Assembly (NCBI GenBank): GCA_916610825.1
Contig: OU744447.1
Span: 6,517,402 to 6,581,401 of the forward strand
DNA from: Haliclystus octoradiatus
Lineage: Eukaryota > Cnidaria > Staurozoa > Stauromedusae > Haliclystidae
Reading direction: 5' to 3'
Length of the DNA: 64,000 nt
Shown: one piece after another, positions 32,672 through 46,006 of the stretch
How the letters are laid out: the number at the start of each line of letters is the position of its first letter
Numbering within the stretch: the stretch's first letter is position 1
Program-made: the position numbers and the translations under genes
Notes under the pieces: generated by a model
What the model was told of the DNA's origin: nothing
Seen by the model: only the letters and a program-made list of their open reading frames with translations
Databases searched by the model: none

Positions 32672-33225
32672 TAAAGTTTTATAGCACTTATCTGGAGACC
32701 ATTTGTCAGTATTGTTTCCAACACTTTCGCAATTTTATCTGGGATAGCACCCGCTTGTAAATTTGTCCCTTCGACTTCGGCAACCAGTGTGTCAATAATT
32801 GTGTTTGGTGCCATACTTGGACCTGAAGAGTCACACCCCTTTTCTGATTTCTTTTTTCGTTTTGAAGGTGTTTCACAACTCTCCCTTTCGTTATCCGACT
32901 CACAATCAGCATCCACTGTGTTTTCAGTATCGGTATTATTGGTAGTCTATTGCATTGATGTCATTATAGGCACAATTTGATTCATCATACCCATTAAATA
33001 CGTCATTTGCTCTTGCATTTTGGCAAGTCCGCTTTTTTCAACTTCTTGGGCGTCGTCAGAATTGCTCGGAATCTCACCTCGAGCAAGGGAACTAGCTTTG
33101 ACAGAACTATTGCCTGCTTCGCTGTCCTTTAGACATATGTCCCTGTTCTGATCAGAAGTACGATTAGTTTGCACACGAACTAGATCGCTGAAATGGTCGC
33201 CGTCGTAAATAAAGGTTAATACAAT
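32672..33225 (-). pseudogene. Gag-like retroelement fragment with in-frame TAG
   Basis: A single minus-strand frame holds LARGEIPSNSDDAQEVEK, a Met/Gln-rich helix (KMQEQMTYLMGMMNQIVP), a TAG at 32947-32949, then CETPSKRKKKSEKG (basic) and VEGTNLQAGAIPDKIAKVLE. The last part resembles the N-terminal gag-like ORF of DIRS-type retroelements. It ends at the right TIR of the 10.1-kb element and does not resume beyond the left TIR. The family call is tentative. Confidence 0.4.
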
Positions 33226-33442
33226 TGATAACAGAGAAACCTTAACAACTAAATACCATCTGCAAAAATTATAAACAAAATTATAATACAAAAATTATAT
33301 AAACACACTTTCTCCAAATTGAAATAACCGATGATCATTAAGTATATTAACAACCGTCTATGACAGTGCATGCGACAAAATTGAGTTTCAACTTAAGCAT
33401 GTGCATCTCAGATACAATCTCTGCTGCGGTGGTCTGGGTTAG

Positions 33443-33481
33443 AATCATAATTTTACATTTTGAACTGTTTTTTTACATTGA
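33443..33481 (+). repeat. 39-bp direct repeat, right copy
   Basis: Identical to 22491-22529. Confidence 0.7.
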
Positions 33482-33489
33482 TCAATGGA

Positions 33490-34935
33490 AATCCACATTT
33501 TATCATAGTTTTTTAGCTGTATTATTTGGAATCATAAATATTCAAGTACATAACAATTTCTTTCCTCCGATGCTTGTTTTCTTACGATTTGGTTTAGAAA
33601 ATTAGAAATAATAATAAAACAATTATTAAATTCGGCTTTGCATAATATTGAGCATTATTCAGACCTCGGTCAAAATTATCTGCCTCAGCCTACGAAAAGT
33701 CATCGTTATACAAGAGTTGAGTCACTATTTTTATTTGTAGTCCCGATCTGATAAGTTTTCTTATTCTTATTTATGCTCGTGACAAACGAGGACATCCTTT
33801 CGCAGCTCATTTCCTTTGCTATATTGACAGGAATGCTCATGTTTTTCATGAGCGATTTAGATTTTGTTAATTCTAAGGTTTTGTTGTTTTGTTGATTAGT
33901 TAACAAGGAAAAGTGTACTTCGGTGAGATTTCAAATCCACAGAACACATTTGATCCCAACTGTTTTACTTTTATATTGGTTTGTTAAAATTGGTTTGATT
34001 ATATTTACTGGACGAATTCGGTAGCTTTGTGTTTCGAAACAATGCCTTGCCTTGGAGTGGAAATGAAATAAAAAAATCAGTATAAAATCAGTAGCTGAAG
34101 CCTGGACTGGAAGTTATGCTTTAAAATATTGGTAGACTTACATTCATTTACAAGCGCTTCCATAGTGCAAGGTTAGATAGTAAAACACGTGTTTTATTTA
34201 AATTATTTAAGTGTAGTCCCTCCTTCCTACTATTTCAAAGTTGCAGTCAAACCTGAATAAGTTCAAGAAACCTTAGATGTTTGATTAGGAAACCAATCGG
34301 CGATATTAGCTGCCATATATATTTGTTATTGGTGAACGCTATCTGATCTTTGTTTTGTTAGTAATCTGTATAATACATATAATACAGTATAGTGTATCAT
34401 CATCAGAATTGTAAAATGCAAAATTAATATAATGAATTTCCACACAAAATCGACCAAATGATTCAATTTTTTTTTATCGTGTGCATTTATGTCACACCAA
34501 AAGCATAATAATCTAGCCTTGTCTCCAGAAGGTAAGAAAAATAATTAATAAAGGTGATCTGTAATTTCAAATATGAATTTAAATTTTTATTATTATTTTG
34601 CAGCTTTGGGAAAATCAATTATAGGAAACTATACTCACTATTCCGACTTTCATATTTTATTCTATCAAATAGCTTGTGATAATTCAAATCGAAATTTTCA
34701 AAATATATAATATATCCATCATCTCAGAGCATGTCATTTATAATATCAAACCAGAAATTGGAAAAATAACTATATTTTATTACGACATAGCTTGCAATGT
34801 TTACAGCCTTTGAATACAAAACATGTGAAGTATCCTAACGCTAGATTGAAAATTTCAGAATAAGGAACAAAAATGGCATCTATGTGTCACGTGATAGCCT
34901 TGTTGGCCAATGAGAAACTCAACGGCAACATGAAA
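33490..34935. other. No gene recognised (intron of gene A)
   Basis: Short open frames only; a motif CTCAGCCTACG next to GAAAAGTC near 33680 recurs near 35890, so diffuse repeats are present. Confidence 0.45.
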
Positions 34936-34946
34936 GTGTGTCCCAA

Positions 34947-35873
34947 CCATAGACATAATAGATATAGACCGCTGATGGGGTCACGTGACGCGTGGCACTC
35001 ATGGGCAGCCAAAATGGTAGACACATGCGCCCAAATGTTGCAGTTGTATGTTGTAAACTGACCGCAAAAGGCTAAATTCCAATACAATTTGGTATTTGAA
35101 GTAGACACAAAGTGCTTGAATTGATTTAAATCGCTGCATATATCTATTTGTCTTGCTTTTGAACATTTTTAATATGGTTTTAATGATACGGAAACATTGA
35201 TTATGATACAAACTTGCATATTTTGATATTAATTGGTATCCGCTACGCTTGTTTTGCGATGGTACTGCTGGTTATGAGGCTTAATTTGTGGCTATCTTCA
35301 TCAATCTTAGACTTTATAACTATTATCACTATGGGGTGTAAAATATTTGGATATTTGGTGAATTAAATTTGAATATTTTTCGTAGCATTATTGCAATTTG
35401 TTTGTCATTGTTTCAATATCAACTTTTCTACACTCATTCTGCGTCCTGTGTTTTGCTGTAACCAGCAGTAAACATGCACCTTGTCATGTAAATACAGCTT
35501 GGATGATTAATAAATGTTAAATCTGAGCAAACTCTGAAATTTTGATGTCTTATTGTTACAAAAGCGGCGATATATCTACTTGCAAAATTGGAATATTTCA
35601 GTGAAAATTTGATAAAATAATTGAGCAGATTTGATTCGAAATTGAGTGATACACAACAAAACTGTTAATTTCATTCATATTTAATTGCTTTAAAAGTAGC
35701 TCGAAATAATCCGGCTCATCTATTCTTTTATTTTCTAACAACAACATTGGGTCAAAACACTGCTTTCCCCGCCACTTTGGGAGCATGTGTCAGCCATTAT
35801 GGATCCCCATAGGTGCTACGTTTTAAGCCCGTTTTCGAACGCCATCAGCAGTCTATATCTATTAAGTCTATGG
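34947..35873. mobile_element. 927-bp TIR element with 6-bp target duplication
   Basis: Ends CCATAGACATAATAGATATA and, inverted, CCATAGACTTAATAGATATA; inverted similarity continues past CACATGC. Flanks are TCCCAA at 34941-34946 and 35874-35879. No coding frame. Confidence 0.65.
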
Positions 35874-36547
35874 TCCCAAATCTTTTATATCGACTCTGAG
35901 CCTACGGCTTCGGCAGATAACTCCGACCTCGGTCTGAATAATTCTCAATATTAGGCGCAGCCTCATTCAATAAATATTGCTAAAAGTCCTGATGCAATTG
36001 AAATGTTTGAAAGTTAACTATATCATAACATACGCATTATACAAGTGCTTTATGCGATACCTGTAATACAAAATGCAAAATAATTCCATAAATTATTATT
36101 ATATAGCTATAAAAGTAAATAAATCGAGTGGGAAACTTGTACATGTTAAACGATTGAATTGTGTAACAAAATTTGAAAACAAAACTTTGTTTGTCAAGTC
36201 CAAAAGTGCGAAGCTTGGCTTGTAGCCCGAGGGCGCAAACAGCAATACGGAACTCATTATATTACAGTAATTGAATATTGTACATAGCAATTTGTAACTC
36301 TTAGAATCAAAAGGGGTGTTAAAATGTTGTTTAGTTCTATGTAGACAAGAAACAATGTAAAAGATATTTTTCAAGAAACTTGTTTGCCTTTGTAAAGATG
36401 GACCCTTTAATATATTGAACGTGCTTCCATATGACTAATTCGAATGAGGTCCTCGACAACAATCGATATTTACTCATATAAATCTGTATGACAGTAAAAA
36501 TAAAGATTAGAAATGCTTAGCAGATAAATTAAATTGTAATTACTAAC

Positions 36548-36913
36548 CGGCATGAAAATAATGGTGTCTTCTCTTTCATCTGCCAATAGTAATCCGTAAA
36601 AACCATTTACCGTGTAGAGTTTACAATTAGCATTCCCATCACTTTGCTTATCATAAGTAATTGCTTCACAAAACAAAGTTTGATTACATTTATGTCGACA
36701 TGAAAAAATTGATTTAACTTTGATGACATCCAAATAATCAATTGAACTGCTGATTGATTTATTAGCAAAATATCTTCCCAAATATCTGTCTTGCTCGACG
36801 GTTAAATTTTTGCAAACACTTCCTAGAGTGATATTTGCATAAAATAGCCACAATATGAAACAAATAGTAAAAGTCCTGAGAAATCCATGTTCAGAAAATA
36901 TTGTTATCCACAT
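36548..36913 (-). CDS. PAN-domain gene A, first coding exon
   Basis: ATG at 36913; 122 codons to a donor CATGCCG/GTTAGT (phase 0). A signal peptide of about 30 residues (hydrophobic FTICFILWLFYANITLG) precedes a PAN/apple domain. Cys pattern: VCKNL, FSCRHKCNQTLFCEAITYDK and NCKLY, matching the disulfide core of that fold, which binds proteins or carbohydrates outside the cell. N-glycosylation sequons are present (NLT, NKS, NQT). Paralogous, in inverted orientation, to 60003-60368 at about 85-90% identity including upstream DNA. The phase does not match the last exon (20681-21083), so at least one middle exon is unseen. Confidence 0.75.
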
Positions 36914-36949
36914 AATTGAAGCGGAGCTTTTTCAAACCTGCGAAATCAA

Positions 36950-37846
36950 AAATATAAATATGTCTATACTGAGATAGACTTAAATATCTTAAGTTAATTC
37001 GATCAATTTCGTGTGTTATCTTATTTTTCTGTATCTTTCGGTGTCGTGTTTACCATTCATAATTTATAATGCATAATATATATCCATGTTTCATATAACT
37101 AGTAGAACAAAGTATTAATAATGCATATATACACATACCATTTAAGAATTATATTATAAACCTAGAAAAAAAGTCTGCCTCCGGCAGCTTTTTCCTAGCT
37201 CCTGCGGAGGGCCTTGTTGTTACTGTTGGGAAGCTGTATTTAATTTTCTTCAACTAAGGAGGTGGTTTACCTCTATATATATAGTATATGGATTTCAGAA
37301 TCAACAATTTAACAATTTAACTCTTACAATTTAAGGGTTACTAAGAATTCAAAAGCGTTATTTAATTTCAGTTAGTTAAATCATGTTGAAAAATATTTTG
37401 CTCAAGTTAAAAATGACTACAATGTTACAATGATTACTGAAGTATTTTTAAAAATTTTAAACTAATAATGGTACGGATTTCAGTTACACTATTTACCAAA
37501 ATGAGTAATGTTTATTAAAATCAAAGAAGTATTGGAGACATACATGTATGTAGCATATATGTATATACGCTTAAAACTAAAATGTCATAATTCCCCCGTA
37601 TTCCAGTACCGTTTATAATAGCATTTCACAGTTTAAAAGAAATCCGCCCATACCAGTAAAGTAGTAGTTCATGATTTGAAAAAGAAAGTATGAATAATAG
37701 TAAGATTTTGCCAAATATTCTCGAGACTTCCAGTTGCAGTTTGATATTAATAATCTACTACAGATAGCTATAGCATATAAAATACAAAATGATTTACTAG
37801 TGTGTGAACAAAAACGGTCTCTCTTGTCTCGTCAATGTGTTGTATA
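36950..37846. other. 5' region of gene A, shared with gene C
   Basis: 36950-37100 matches 59820-59990 inverted, so the duplication includes the promoter side. No distinct regulatory element was recognised; the rest is AT-rich with no gene. Confidence 0.5.
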
Positions 37847-40337
37847 CAGAGCCATCTACTTACAAGAGTTGGGACATACTTTGAACACGCCGCTCCGTAT
37901 GCTGATTGGTTGAGCGCTTTACACGTGACTACAGGACGCCATTTTTGTTCAAACTTTTTTGCGCGAAACAGAATCTATGGTGAATGTTTGGTAACTTTGT
38001 TACTTTTACGTCGATTTAAATTTAGTTTTGTATTGCCGTTTATAATTATTTAATCAGATTGAAGATGCCAGGACGAAATTCAAGATACATTATTTACATA
38101 TTGGCAGTTTTTGACATTATAGGCATCCGTAAAATGATAAAAATCAAAATTTAAAAATGAATACAAATCGACAAGACCGACTAGCGATGACGACAATCGA
38201 TAGGATTTGATAGATAAAACTGACTTCAAGCTGAATAATTTATTGTGGATTTCGATTGATTTGACTCATTTGGAATTCTTTTTGCGAAATTAAGCTAGGT
38301 AAATCAATTGTCGTACATTGTTATATTTTAAAAGACGCAAACTCAAGAAGACAACAATTCGTAACCTCATAACTTTTGAACGGCACTTTGATCAGCAGCT
38401 CAATATTAATTTGATCATCATTTAGAAAAACATAACAAGGAATTTCAGCTGTTCACAATTTATCTAATAACTCTTATAAATTTAATATCATAAGAATCAT
38501 ATAGATATGTTTTATACTAATGAGCATATAATAATTTAAAAATATTGTCACATTTCAACTTCATCACTATTGGCATAGCCACATATTTACTACTACGTTT
38601 TTTGAAGGTAAAGTAATAGGGTATATCATTATAAAAACTTATATTCCTAGTTAACAAGGTTGCCATATCAGTTTCTAGCATGATATCAAGGTCATATAAG
38701 TCGTTCGTTCATTTGGGGACATCCTCAGCACATCAGGGAAACTGCAACAAGAGTAATCTCATCACGATTATTAAATGCTGTTTTGCGAATTAACAAACAA
38801 ATCAGAATTCTTTATATTATTTAGCACAAGAAAGGATTAAAACTGGTAAGATTATTTCAAACGAGTTCAACTATGATCATGCTGGACAGCTTCATGATGT
38901 ACAAATTCCCATGCAACATTATTCAACAACGACGTTCTAGTACAGTACAGCTGTACATATACAGTCATAAATTGTGAATATCATAAATATAGTACGAAAA
39001 AAACAAAATGCTATCATTCAATGAAAAACACATAATGGTCACAAATAAATTCACATAAAAATAATAGGAGTTAAAGCTATCAAAGCATTTATATTCCAAA
39101 TTGATAATCTGATAACCCCCAAACAGAAATAATGCAGATACAATATTAAAATAGTTAACATATCCATGATATACCTGGGATCTCTACTGGGTTCAGCGAT
39201 GATTCAGCTGAACTCAAAGACAGCCAAATTTAGATCAAGAATGGTACTATGGTATGAATCTGACCAAGATGGACCGGCTTTCTAAGTTTCCAGTATTTGT
39301 GTTTGATAAGCTTGTTGCTAAGCCTTTACCCACCAATCTGCAGATTATGGCAATGGCGCAGTCGAGATTCAACGATATTTAGATATTTTACGGTGAAACA
39401 TCAACAAAGTATTCGCTGTTGCGCACCCGAGATCTCGGCGAAAACTGCCATTATCTGTAGACTGGTTTATCCAAAAGAACTATAAATATTCTGAAATTTA
39501 TCCAATTCATAGGAGATCTTTGACTGACATAGCAGCGTCTCAATATGCAATAAATTCTAATTTTACTAACAGTTAAACTCAAACTCAGCGAAGGTTTCTA
39601 AAAATTCGATAATACACAATGATTTGAAATGGATAAATTTGAGTCTTTCCAGTAGTGTGATAATAGCCAAAGTAAAGCAGCAGTGACATTTTCCAAAGCA
39701 TATTAGAACTTTATCAGGATTAAATAAAATTTGAAGCAACTAAAATACCGTGTCAATTTATAAATAAGCCAATTTCGAGACACTGTCGAAGTCAATTGCA
39801 ATGAATGTGTGAAGAGATTTCAGATTTGACAGGTTTATTTAACTTTCAAATATCAATTGTGAGCTCGACGAATAACTTTTGCTCAAAATTATATCATTTT
39901 AGTGTTATTCATTGTAAAAAACACCACAAAACATATTTGAGACAAACTAGCTGCTGGTAACTGTGTAATACAGATGCCAATTTAGAATCACTTTCGAACT
40001 CAATCTCGGCTGAATATAAGAAGTTGATAGAAAACTAACATGCCTTTCCATTGCTTTTATGATCTCGCTGTACAACATTTAGCCAGAATTATCCCGCATT
40101 TGTATTTTCCATTGCATTATAAACCTCTAAAATCTAACTTCAGGCAAGTAAAAGCATATTTTCATGCATTAAATATGCCAATTACGTTGACATCTTTCTT
40201 CAAACATACCAAACTTTTGACTGAACTTCGGCGTGAAAAATGCCGACCTCGTTTTTTTTTAACAAAATAGCGTCCATGAACTCTCTGGAAAACTCATTTC
40301 GAGGCTATGTTCCAACTCTTGTAAATAGATGGCTCTG
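37847..40337. mobile_element. 2.5-kb non-autonomous hAT element
   Basis: Ends CAGAGCCATCTACTTACAAG and inverted CAGAGCCATCTATTTACAAG, continuing to GTTGG. A perfect 8-bp duplication GTTGTATA flanks it (37839-37846 and 40338-40345), diagnostic for hAT. No transposase frame was found inside. A shorter relative lies at 46007-46665. Confidence 0.85.
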
Positions 40338-40345
40338 GTTGTATA

Positions 40346-41540
40346 TAGTGTGATTTTGTATCAAACGAATCACGTAGAATACCTTCCGACACTTAAATCA
40401 ACGCATTGACGAGCACAAGTGAAAAGGGTCTGCTGGTTACGCACATGTTGATAAAAAACACTGGATATTCGTTTATGAAGACCATTTAGATTTCTAAAAA
40501 AATGCAAAGATTACTTTTGACTACTTAATCCACGAGATGCTTGCAATCAAGCGAATCAAGTCAAACGTTAACGCTCAGTCTGACTCAATAAAATCTTGAC
40601 TTTTCCCTGCAGCATATTGAAAATATGTTATTATTGTCTTAGCTTAAAATAAGCTATTGTTACATAAGGCCTTCCCGTTTTGAAACTATAGTTAGCAATT
40701 TTTAAAAGAGTTTCAACATTTTTTACCCTTGAATATTACGCATTACATAAACTATAAAAAATTCTGTGATAATAATTTTGAAACACTTACTTGTGATAAT
40801 TTATCAGCCAGAAGTTTCTTGCTCTTCTCGCAGATCAAGGACAAGTCAAAGGTAGGTTAATTTTGGCTTACAACCTGCGTGACATTCAGAGATTTAGTAA
40901 AACAATTTCATTTATTTGTGTTTCTAGTTTTCCCATTTGAATGTTCGAGCAGGTTGTAGCTATTCATGTCTTCTTCTATCTATATACATTCAGAACATAA
41001 TAAGGATTTGCTACGATTCATTCTTGATTCGTTGCAATTTGACCCCGTCAATTCAAAATAATTTATGAAACTACCAAACAAGCGATAATTTTTTAAACAT
41101 GGCATAAACTAGCAATTAATTGTGAGTTAATGAAAACATTGTACAAGAGTGTTTATATAATTCATAATTGAATGTTAATATGTGAACCGTTTGGTTTACT
41201 AGAGGGCAGGTTTTGATTTTCATATTTTATTTCCATAATTAACGAAAGAGTTTAAACCTTATTATATTCAGATTTCATTACGTTGATCAGCAATAAGATC
41301 AAGACATAGTATTTTGCTACACTTTAGAAATAGAAAATAGTTGTGAAAATGTCTAATTTCTAGTTATTCCTCATCAACATTTTAATGAAGTTTAATTAAA
41401 GGATAAATAACTCAACAAATTTTAATTTGAATTGAAAATAAGGCGTATGATTTGTGATCAATAATAATTGTAATATTCCTATCGTTCAAAAATAGCTTTC
41501 AACTAATATAAAAGACACAAAAACATAACTAAAAACATAC
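40346..41540. other. No gene recognised
   Basis: AT-rich intergenic sequence; no supported exon or repeat border. Confidence 0.5.
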
Positions 41541-42159
41541 TGATGTAACTTTTACTATATATTTCTAATATGCAAACATGTTTGAAAAACAATTATGTTG
41601 AATTCTTCACGTTATATTTTTAAATGATATTCGTAACAATTTTATTGAAATTCTACATAATGAAAAGTCAATGACCCATTAATTTAAAAAACAAATCATT
41701 GTTGTAGTGAAATTGATGAGAGATAATTGATGTTCCAGATAAAGGTTATGTGACATGATTATTAAAATGATTACATTACCCTAGTTCGTGGACCATCGAA
41801 ATTTAGACCCACTCGTTCTCTAACAATATCGTAAACGAGGCCGCCGAGTTTACGATATGGATTTCGAGTTTGTTGTTAGAGAACGAGTGGGTCTAAATTT
41901 CGATAACCCACGAACAAAGAGTGATGTAATCATTTTAATAATCATGTAACATAACTTTTGTCTGGAACATCAATTGTCTCTCATCAATTTCCACACAACA
42001 ATGACTTGTTTTCTAATTTAATGGTTCTTGATTTTTCATTAAATACAATTTGAATGAAATTCTTACGAATATCATTTCAAAATATAAAGCGAAGAATTCA
42101 ATATAATTGTTTTTCCAACATGTTTGCAATATTAAAAATATAGTAAAAGTTACATCTGA
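41541..42159. mobile_element. 619-bp foldback element, arms about 300 bp
   Basis: Arms about 41541-41836 and 41848-42159 are inverted copies, tightest near the centre (CGAAATTTAGACCCACTCG and its inverse) around a GC-richer core. The arms differ by scattered substitutions and indels, indicating age. No gene inside. Confidence 0.75.
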
Positions 42160-42341
42160 ATATAGCAAATCCTAAGCTGTTACTTTTTTAATTTCTCAAT
42201 TGAATTTTCAATTACCGATTATACATTTGATTTGATTTTATGAAAAAATATTCAATCTGTCGCAGCTACTCGCCATTTTAAAACATGTTTTCTAGCTGTC
42301 TGGTTAAAGCCGTGCAAGTATAGCTCTATAACCGCACACGT

Positions 42342-42363
42342 GCGGGTATAGACCTATACCCGC
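42342..42363. repeat. 10-bp-arm perfect palindrome
   Basis: GCGGGTATAG, AC, CTATACCCGC. It is preceded by ACCGCACACGTGCGGGT, a second nested palindrome. Confidence 0.7.
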
Positions 42364-42369
42364 ACTCTT

Positions 42370-45228
42370 TTAGTGGTTGCCATGGAATATCGTGGGTTGT
42401 ATTGACATAACTGCTAAACGCGTGGTACAAATCCACCAATCATAACTCGAGTATTTTGCAAGTGATTATTAAATTCCGATAACACACTAAAAAGAGTGAT
42501 GTAATCCCTTAATACAATTCTGAAAGAGAATATTAAATATCAATATATTATGAAGTAGTAATTGAAAATCAAAACAGGAATTTGAAATCTGAATATATAG
42601 AAATTAATAAAGATATGTAATTAATCCGATCTGAGTAAATCCGAACCAGATCCGTAAGTTTTCACGTAACCCCACAAGAATGACACTTCCCGGTATAGCC
42701 GATTTATTGAAGTACACCTAACCATATGGCCTGGAAACATTTACATAATGAAATAAAATTAACTTGATGGGTACGATAAAATATGATTATGATATTAAAT
42801 CATACAACAGATAATTCGTGCAGGAATATAATCCCAGCTATGGAAACACTATTGGAATAACTATTATATTGTGCGTCGGACATATCTGGATTTTGATTGA
42901 AGAATCAATGGCTCAAAAGGAATACCTTGATGTATGCCAGTGAATGAGAAGTCACATGGTATCGACTAAGTTGATAATAGTATTAAAGATCAGGGTGAAA
43001 CTAAAGGGTCTGGAGCTACGATTTACCATAGAGGATTCGCAGCACTGTCTTTGAGGAAAAGGTTTTGTCTGTCAGATGTTTGCTATTTCGAGCAAATTTT
43101 CAAATAATTTCTGTAAATATCGCCCCCTCTCCAGGAGAACTTACGCCCTTACCGGGGAAATCCTTGTTAAGAAAATCGATTACAGGTACGAATGCGATAC
43201 CGATCCGAATCCGATCCGATTCAAGGCAATAAAACACATTGAGGAGAGGTCACTCTCTAATGCTGGAATCAGTTAAAATGATAAATGGCACCATTGGTTC
43301 TACCTTTTATCATCGTGTTGTCAATGTTTCGAATTCATTTTCTGATAGAGTATTGTGACAGCTAAACATCATATCTCTTTTAGCAATAAATTATCAAGGT
43401 TCATTTATCGCCATATTGCAGAAAATTTTAATTTTGTTTAACTTTGAACAATATCTCAATATATTTGATTATTCATTTTAACAATTATACATAAAGCACT
43501 TGTAGGCTCTATTTAAGTGGAAGTTATACTTCCCCATTATTCGGATCAGGTTCGGACTCGGATTTGGTTCAGATTCGCACATCTTTATAAACGAGCATAA
43601 ATGGTCAAACTCTAGCGGACAATATTTGAGTGAGACAAGACAAGTTTGCTTGGACAATCTTTTCAAGTTTTAGACCTCTTGAAGTAAAGGACTTACATTT
43701 TACATGTTCTCAGAGTGTAAAAATTGTTTAAATACTTTTGCTATTTAGTAATTAGAAAGCTTTATCATCCAAGGTCCAGTACTGGACTTACACTAGTTGC
43801 TAGTAATATGATAATATTGATAGTGAGATTGCTCCCCACAAGCTTTTGATATAGCGCTCAATGAAAATAATCAAAGCATTTATAGAATGAGAGTCAAAAA
43901 TGAAAGATGCTAGATTTTCGCTACTTCAAATTTCACACCAGAAGGTGATCATCATGCGATTTATTTCAACTAGGCTACAAAAAATTCATTCCTATCCTAC
44001 ATGAGCTACTACGTTTTACAGTCTATTGGTTATTGATTATGCTATTGTTTACTTAATTATGTCTAAATTCATACTAACATTTCATACTAAATTCATGGTG
44101 GAGATAAAAATCCGAGTTATACAATGTCGAGCTCTTGTAGAGCATTTGTAGAGCAGATGTTAAATAGGGTGGTTAAATGAACCAAACATTGCATTGACAC
44201 GAGCTCTACATCGATTTAAGCAAATATTGTCAAATATTTCGTTCATTCAGCCGGGGCTAAAGAAGTCACGTGACTTGAATTGATTGTTTATATTCGGATC
44301 CGTCTATAAAATAACAAGAGTTAGGATCTCAGTACTCAAGAAAAAGAAAGTTGCAATAAATACACTACAAACTAAGGCGATGTAGTTTTGAAGAGTTAAC
44401 GTATATGAATCCTTCTTAAATTCATCGTTTTATAAACACTCTTCGTATACACAATAATTTACAAAATTAAAATTATATGCAGCGACTGTTATTACTTAAT
44501 TCATTATCTCGTTCTTTATTGTATTGGCTCAAAAAATTCTCGAAGCTCTAACTTTTCCTTGAATTTCATAAAGAAATATCTTGCTTTGATTTTGCATTTG
44601 ACAAAGCCGTAAATTAATCGTAAAAGCCATAAATTGGACATTCAAAACTTTGTATTAATAATAGATATGTAAACGTGTATCATATTAATTCACCTTGAAG
44701 CAGCTCTTTATAATAAGATTTTAATAAGAAAGCCAACAGAGATGGAGATTGCCGCTTTGAACAATATTCACGTTTAACGCTCCGAAACAACTGTCGATTG
44801 AACTTTCAATCCGCTTATTTATAGAAAAACATATTGCTTTTGAAATTGAGAAAAAAAGGATATAGATGTATACGTTATTCATTATCGTTTCTGTCTTTAT
44901 ATTTAGATGGTAGCTTATTAAAATCTTTCACGGTATTTACTTGTATATAGGAATCGTCATTCTAAAATATGACGTCATATTCGAACGTAATTCTGCAATT
45001 CGATTGGTTGGTCCGTGTGTTGGAAAAAACGAGATAAACAGTTTTTCGAAAATTCTTGTCTCTATTTTAGAAAGACTAACGTAATGAAGTTTAAATTTGA
45101 TCCAAGGACATTAATTTAGTAATTGAAAACATCGAATTTAAATTGAATTTTAAATAATTTATTCAAAATTCGAACGACCTTCCGCAAAATAAGCAATAGC
45201 TTAATTATGAAATTTGTATGATTTTAGA
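42370..45228. other. No gene recognised; scattered repeats
   Basis: ATCCGA-rich short repeats lie near 42630, 43195 and 43545. The segment 43855-43985 recurs inverted at 57265-57395. Nothing coding is supported. Confidence 0.45.
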
Positions 45229-45342
45229 AAAGGGTTACCCTACACTTTGCTTTGTTTGCATTCATATTTACTACACTTGGAAATGGCTGAAGACACTCGG
45301 GAAGAGTTGAAATCACTCGCCTGACGTGTGTGGTAACCCTTT
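45229..45342. mobile_element. Short MITE-like element
   Basis: Ends AAAGGGTTACCCTACAC and, inverted, AAAGGGTTACCACACAC; 114 bp, no gene. Confidence 0.45.
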
Positions 45343-45349
45343 ATTGCAA

Positions 45350-46006
45350 TTGAAAGAATGTCCATTTCATGCTCCCAAAGTAGATATCCAACAAACTAAC
45401 TAATCAGATAATGATGTAACATCATATAGATAACTTAGAGAAACAAATTTTTTCTAATAATCCAAACGCGATTGCTATCAAGCTGATTTTATATCAACGA
45501 AAATAGTAAAACAGCTGCCTTCAATTTCGGCTCGTGTGGTTGTAACCACCCAAATCCAGTCAGGTAATCATAGCCTCAGAACTTCAGAGCGATATGAATC
45601 CACATTAGCATTACAGTTTCAATAACCAATTCAATCACAATTACATGATGTATGAAGGTTATTATTTGCAAGTTAACCATAATACATCCTTAATAACACC
45701 CATTTACAGCTTGTTCACTTGATCCATGTAAAGAATGAGGATTATCCATTTAGATTATTATACGATTTCTGCTATAGAGCTAATTATATTTCAACAAACC
45801 TGATAATAAAAATGATTCCAACCACAGAGAACGAGGGTATAGGCTAATTCATCAGAAAGTGAGTTCATAAATTGAGCTCAGGAGCCGTCACAAGCTCCAG
45901 ACAGTTTTGTTTTGGAGTTTTCATAACGTTTGTGAATGGCACTGACAAAATTTAACGAAATTGATAATTGTATTTAAATCAGGGGTGGTTACAAAGGGGG
46001 TTCGAA
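45350..46006. other. No gene recognised
   Basis: AT-rich, no supported feature. Confidence 0.5.
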
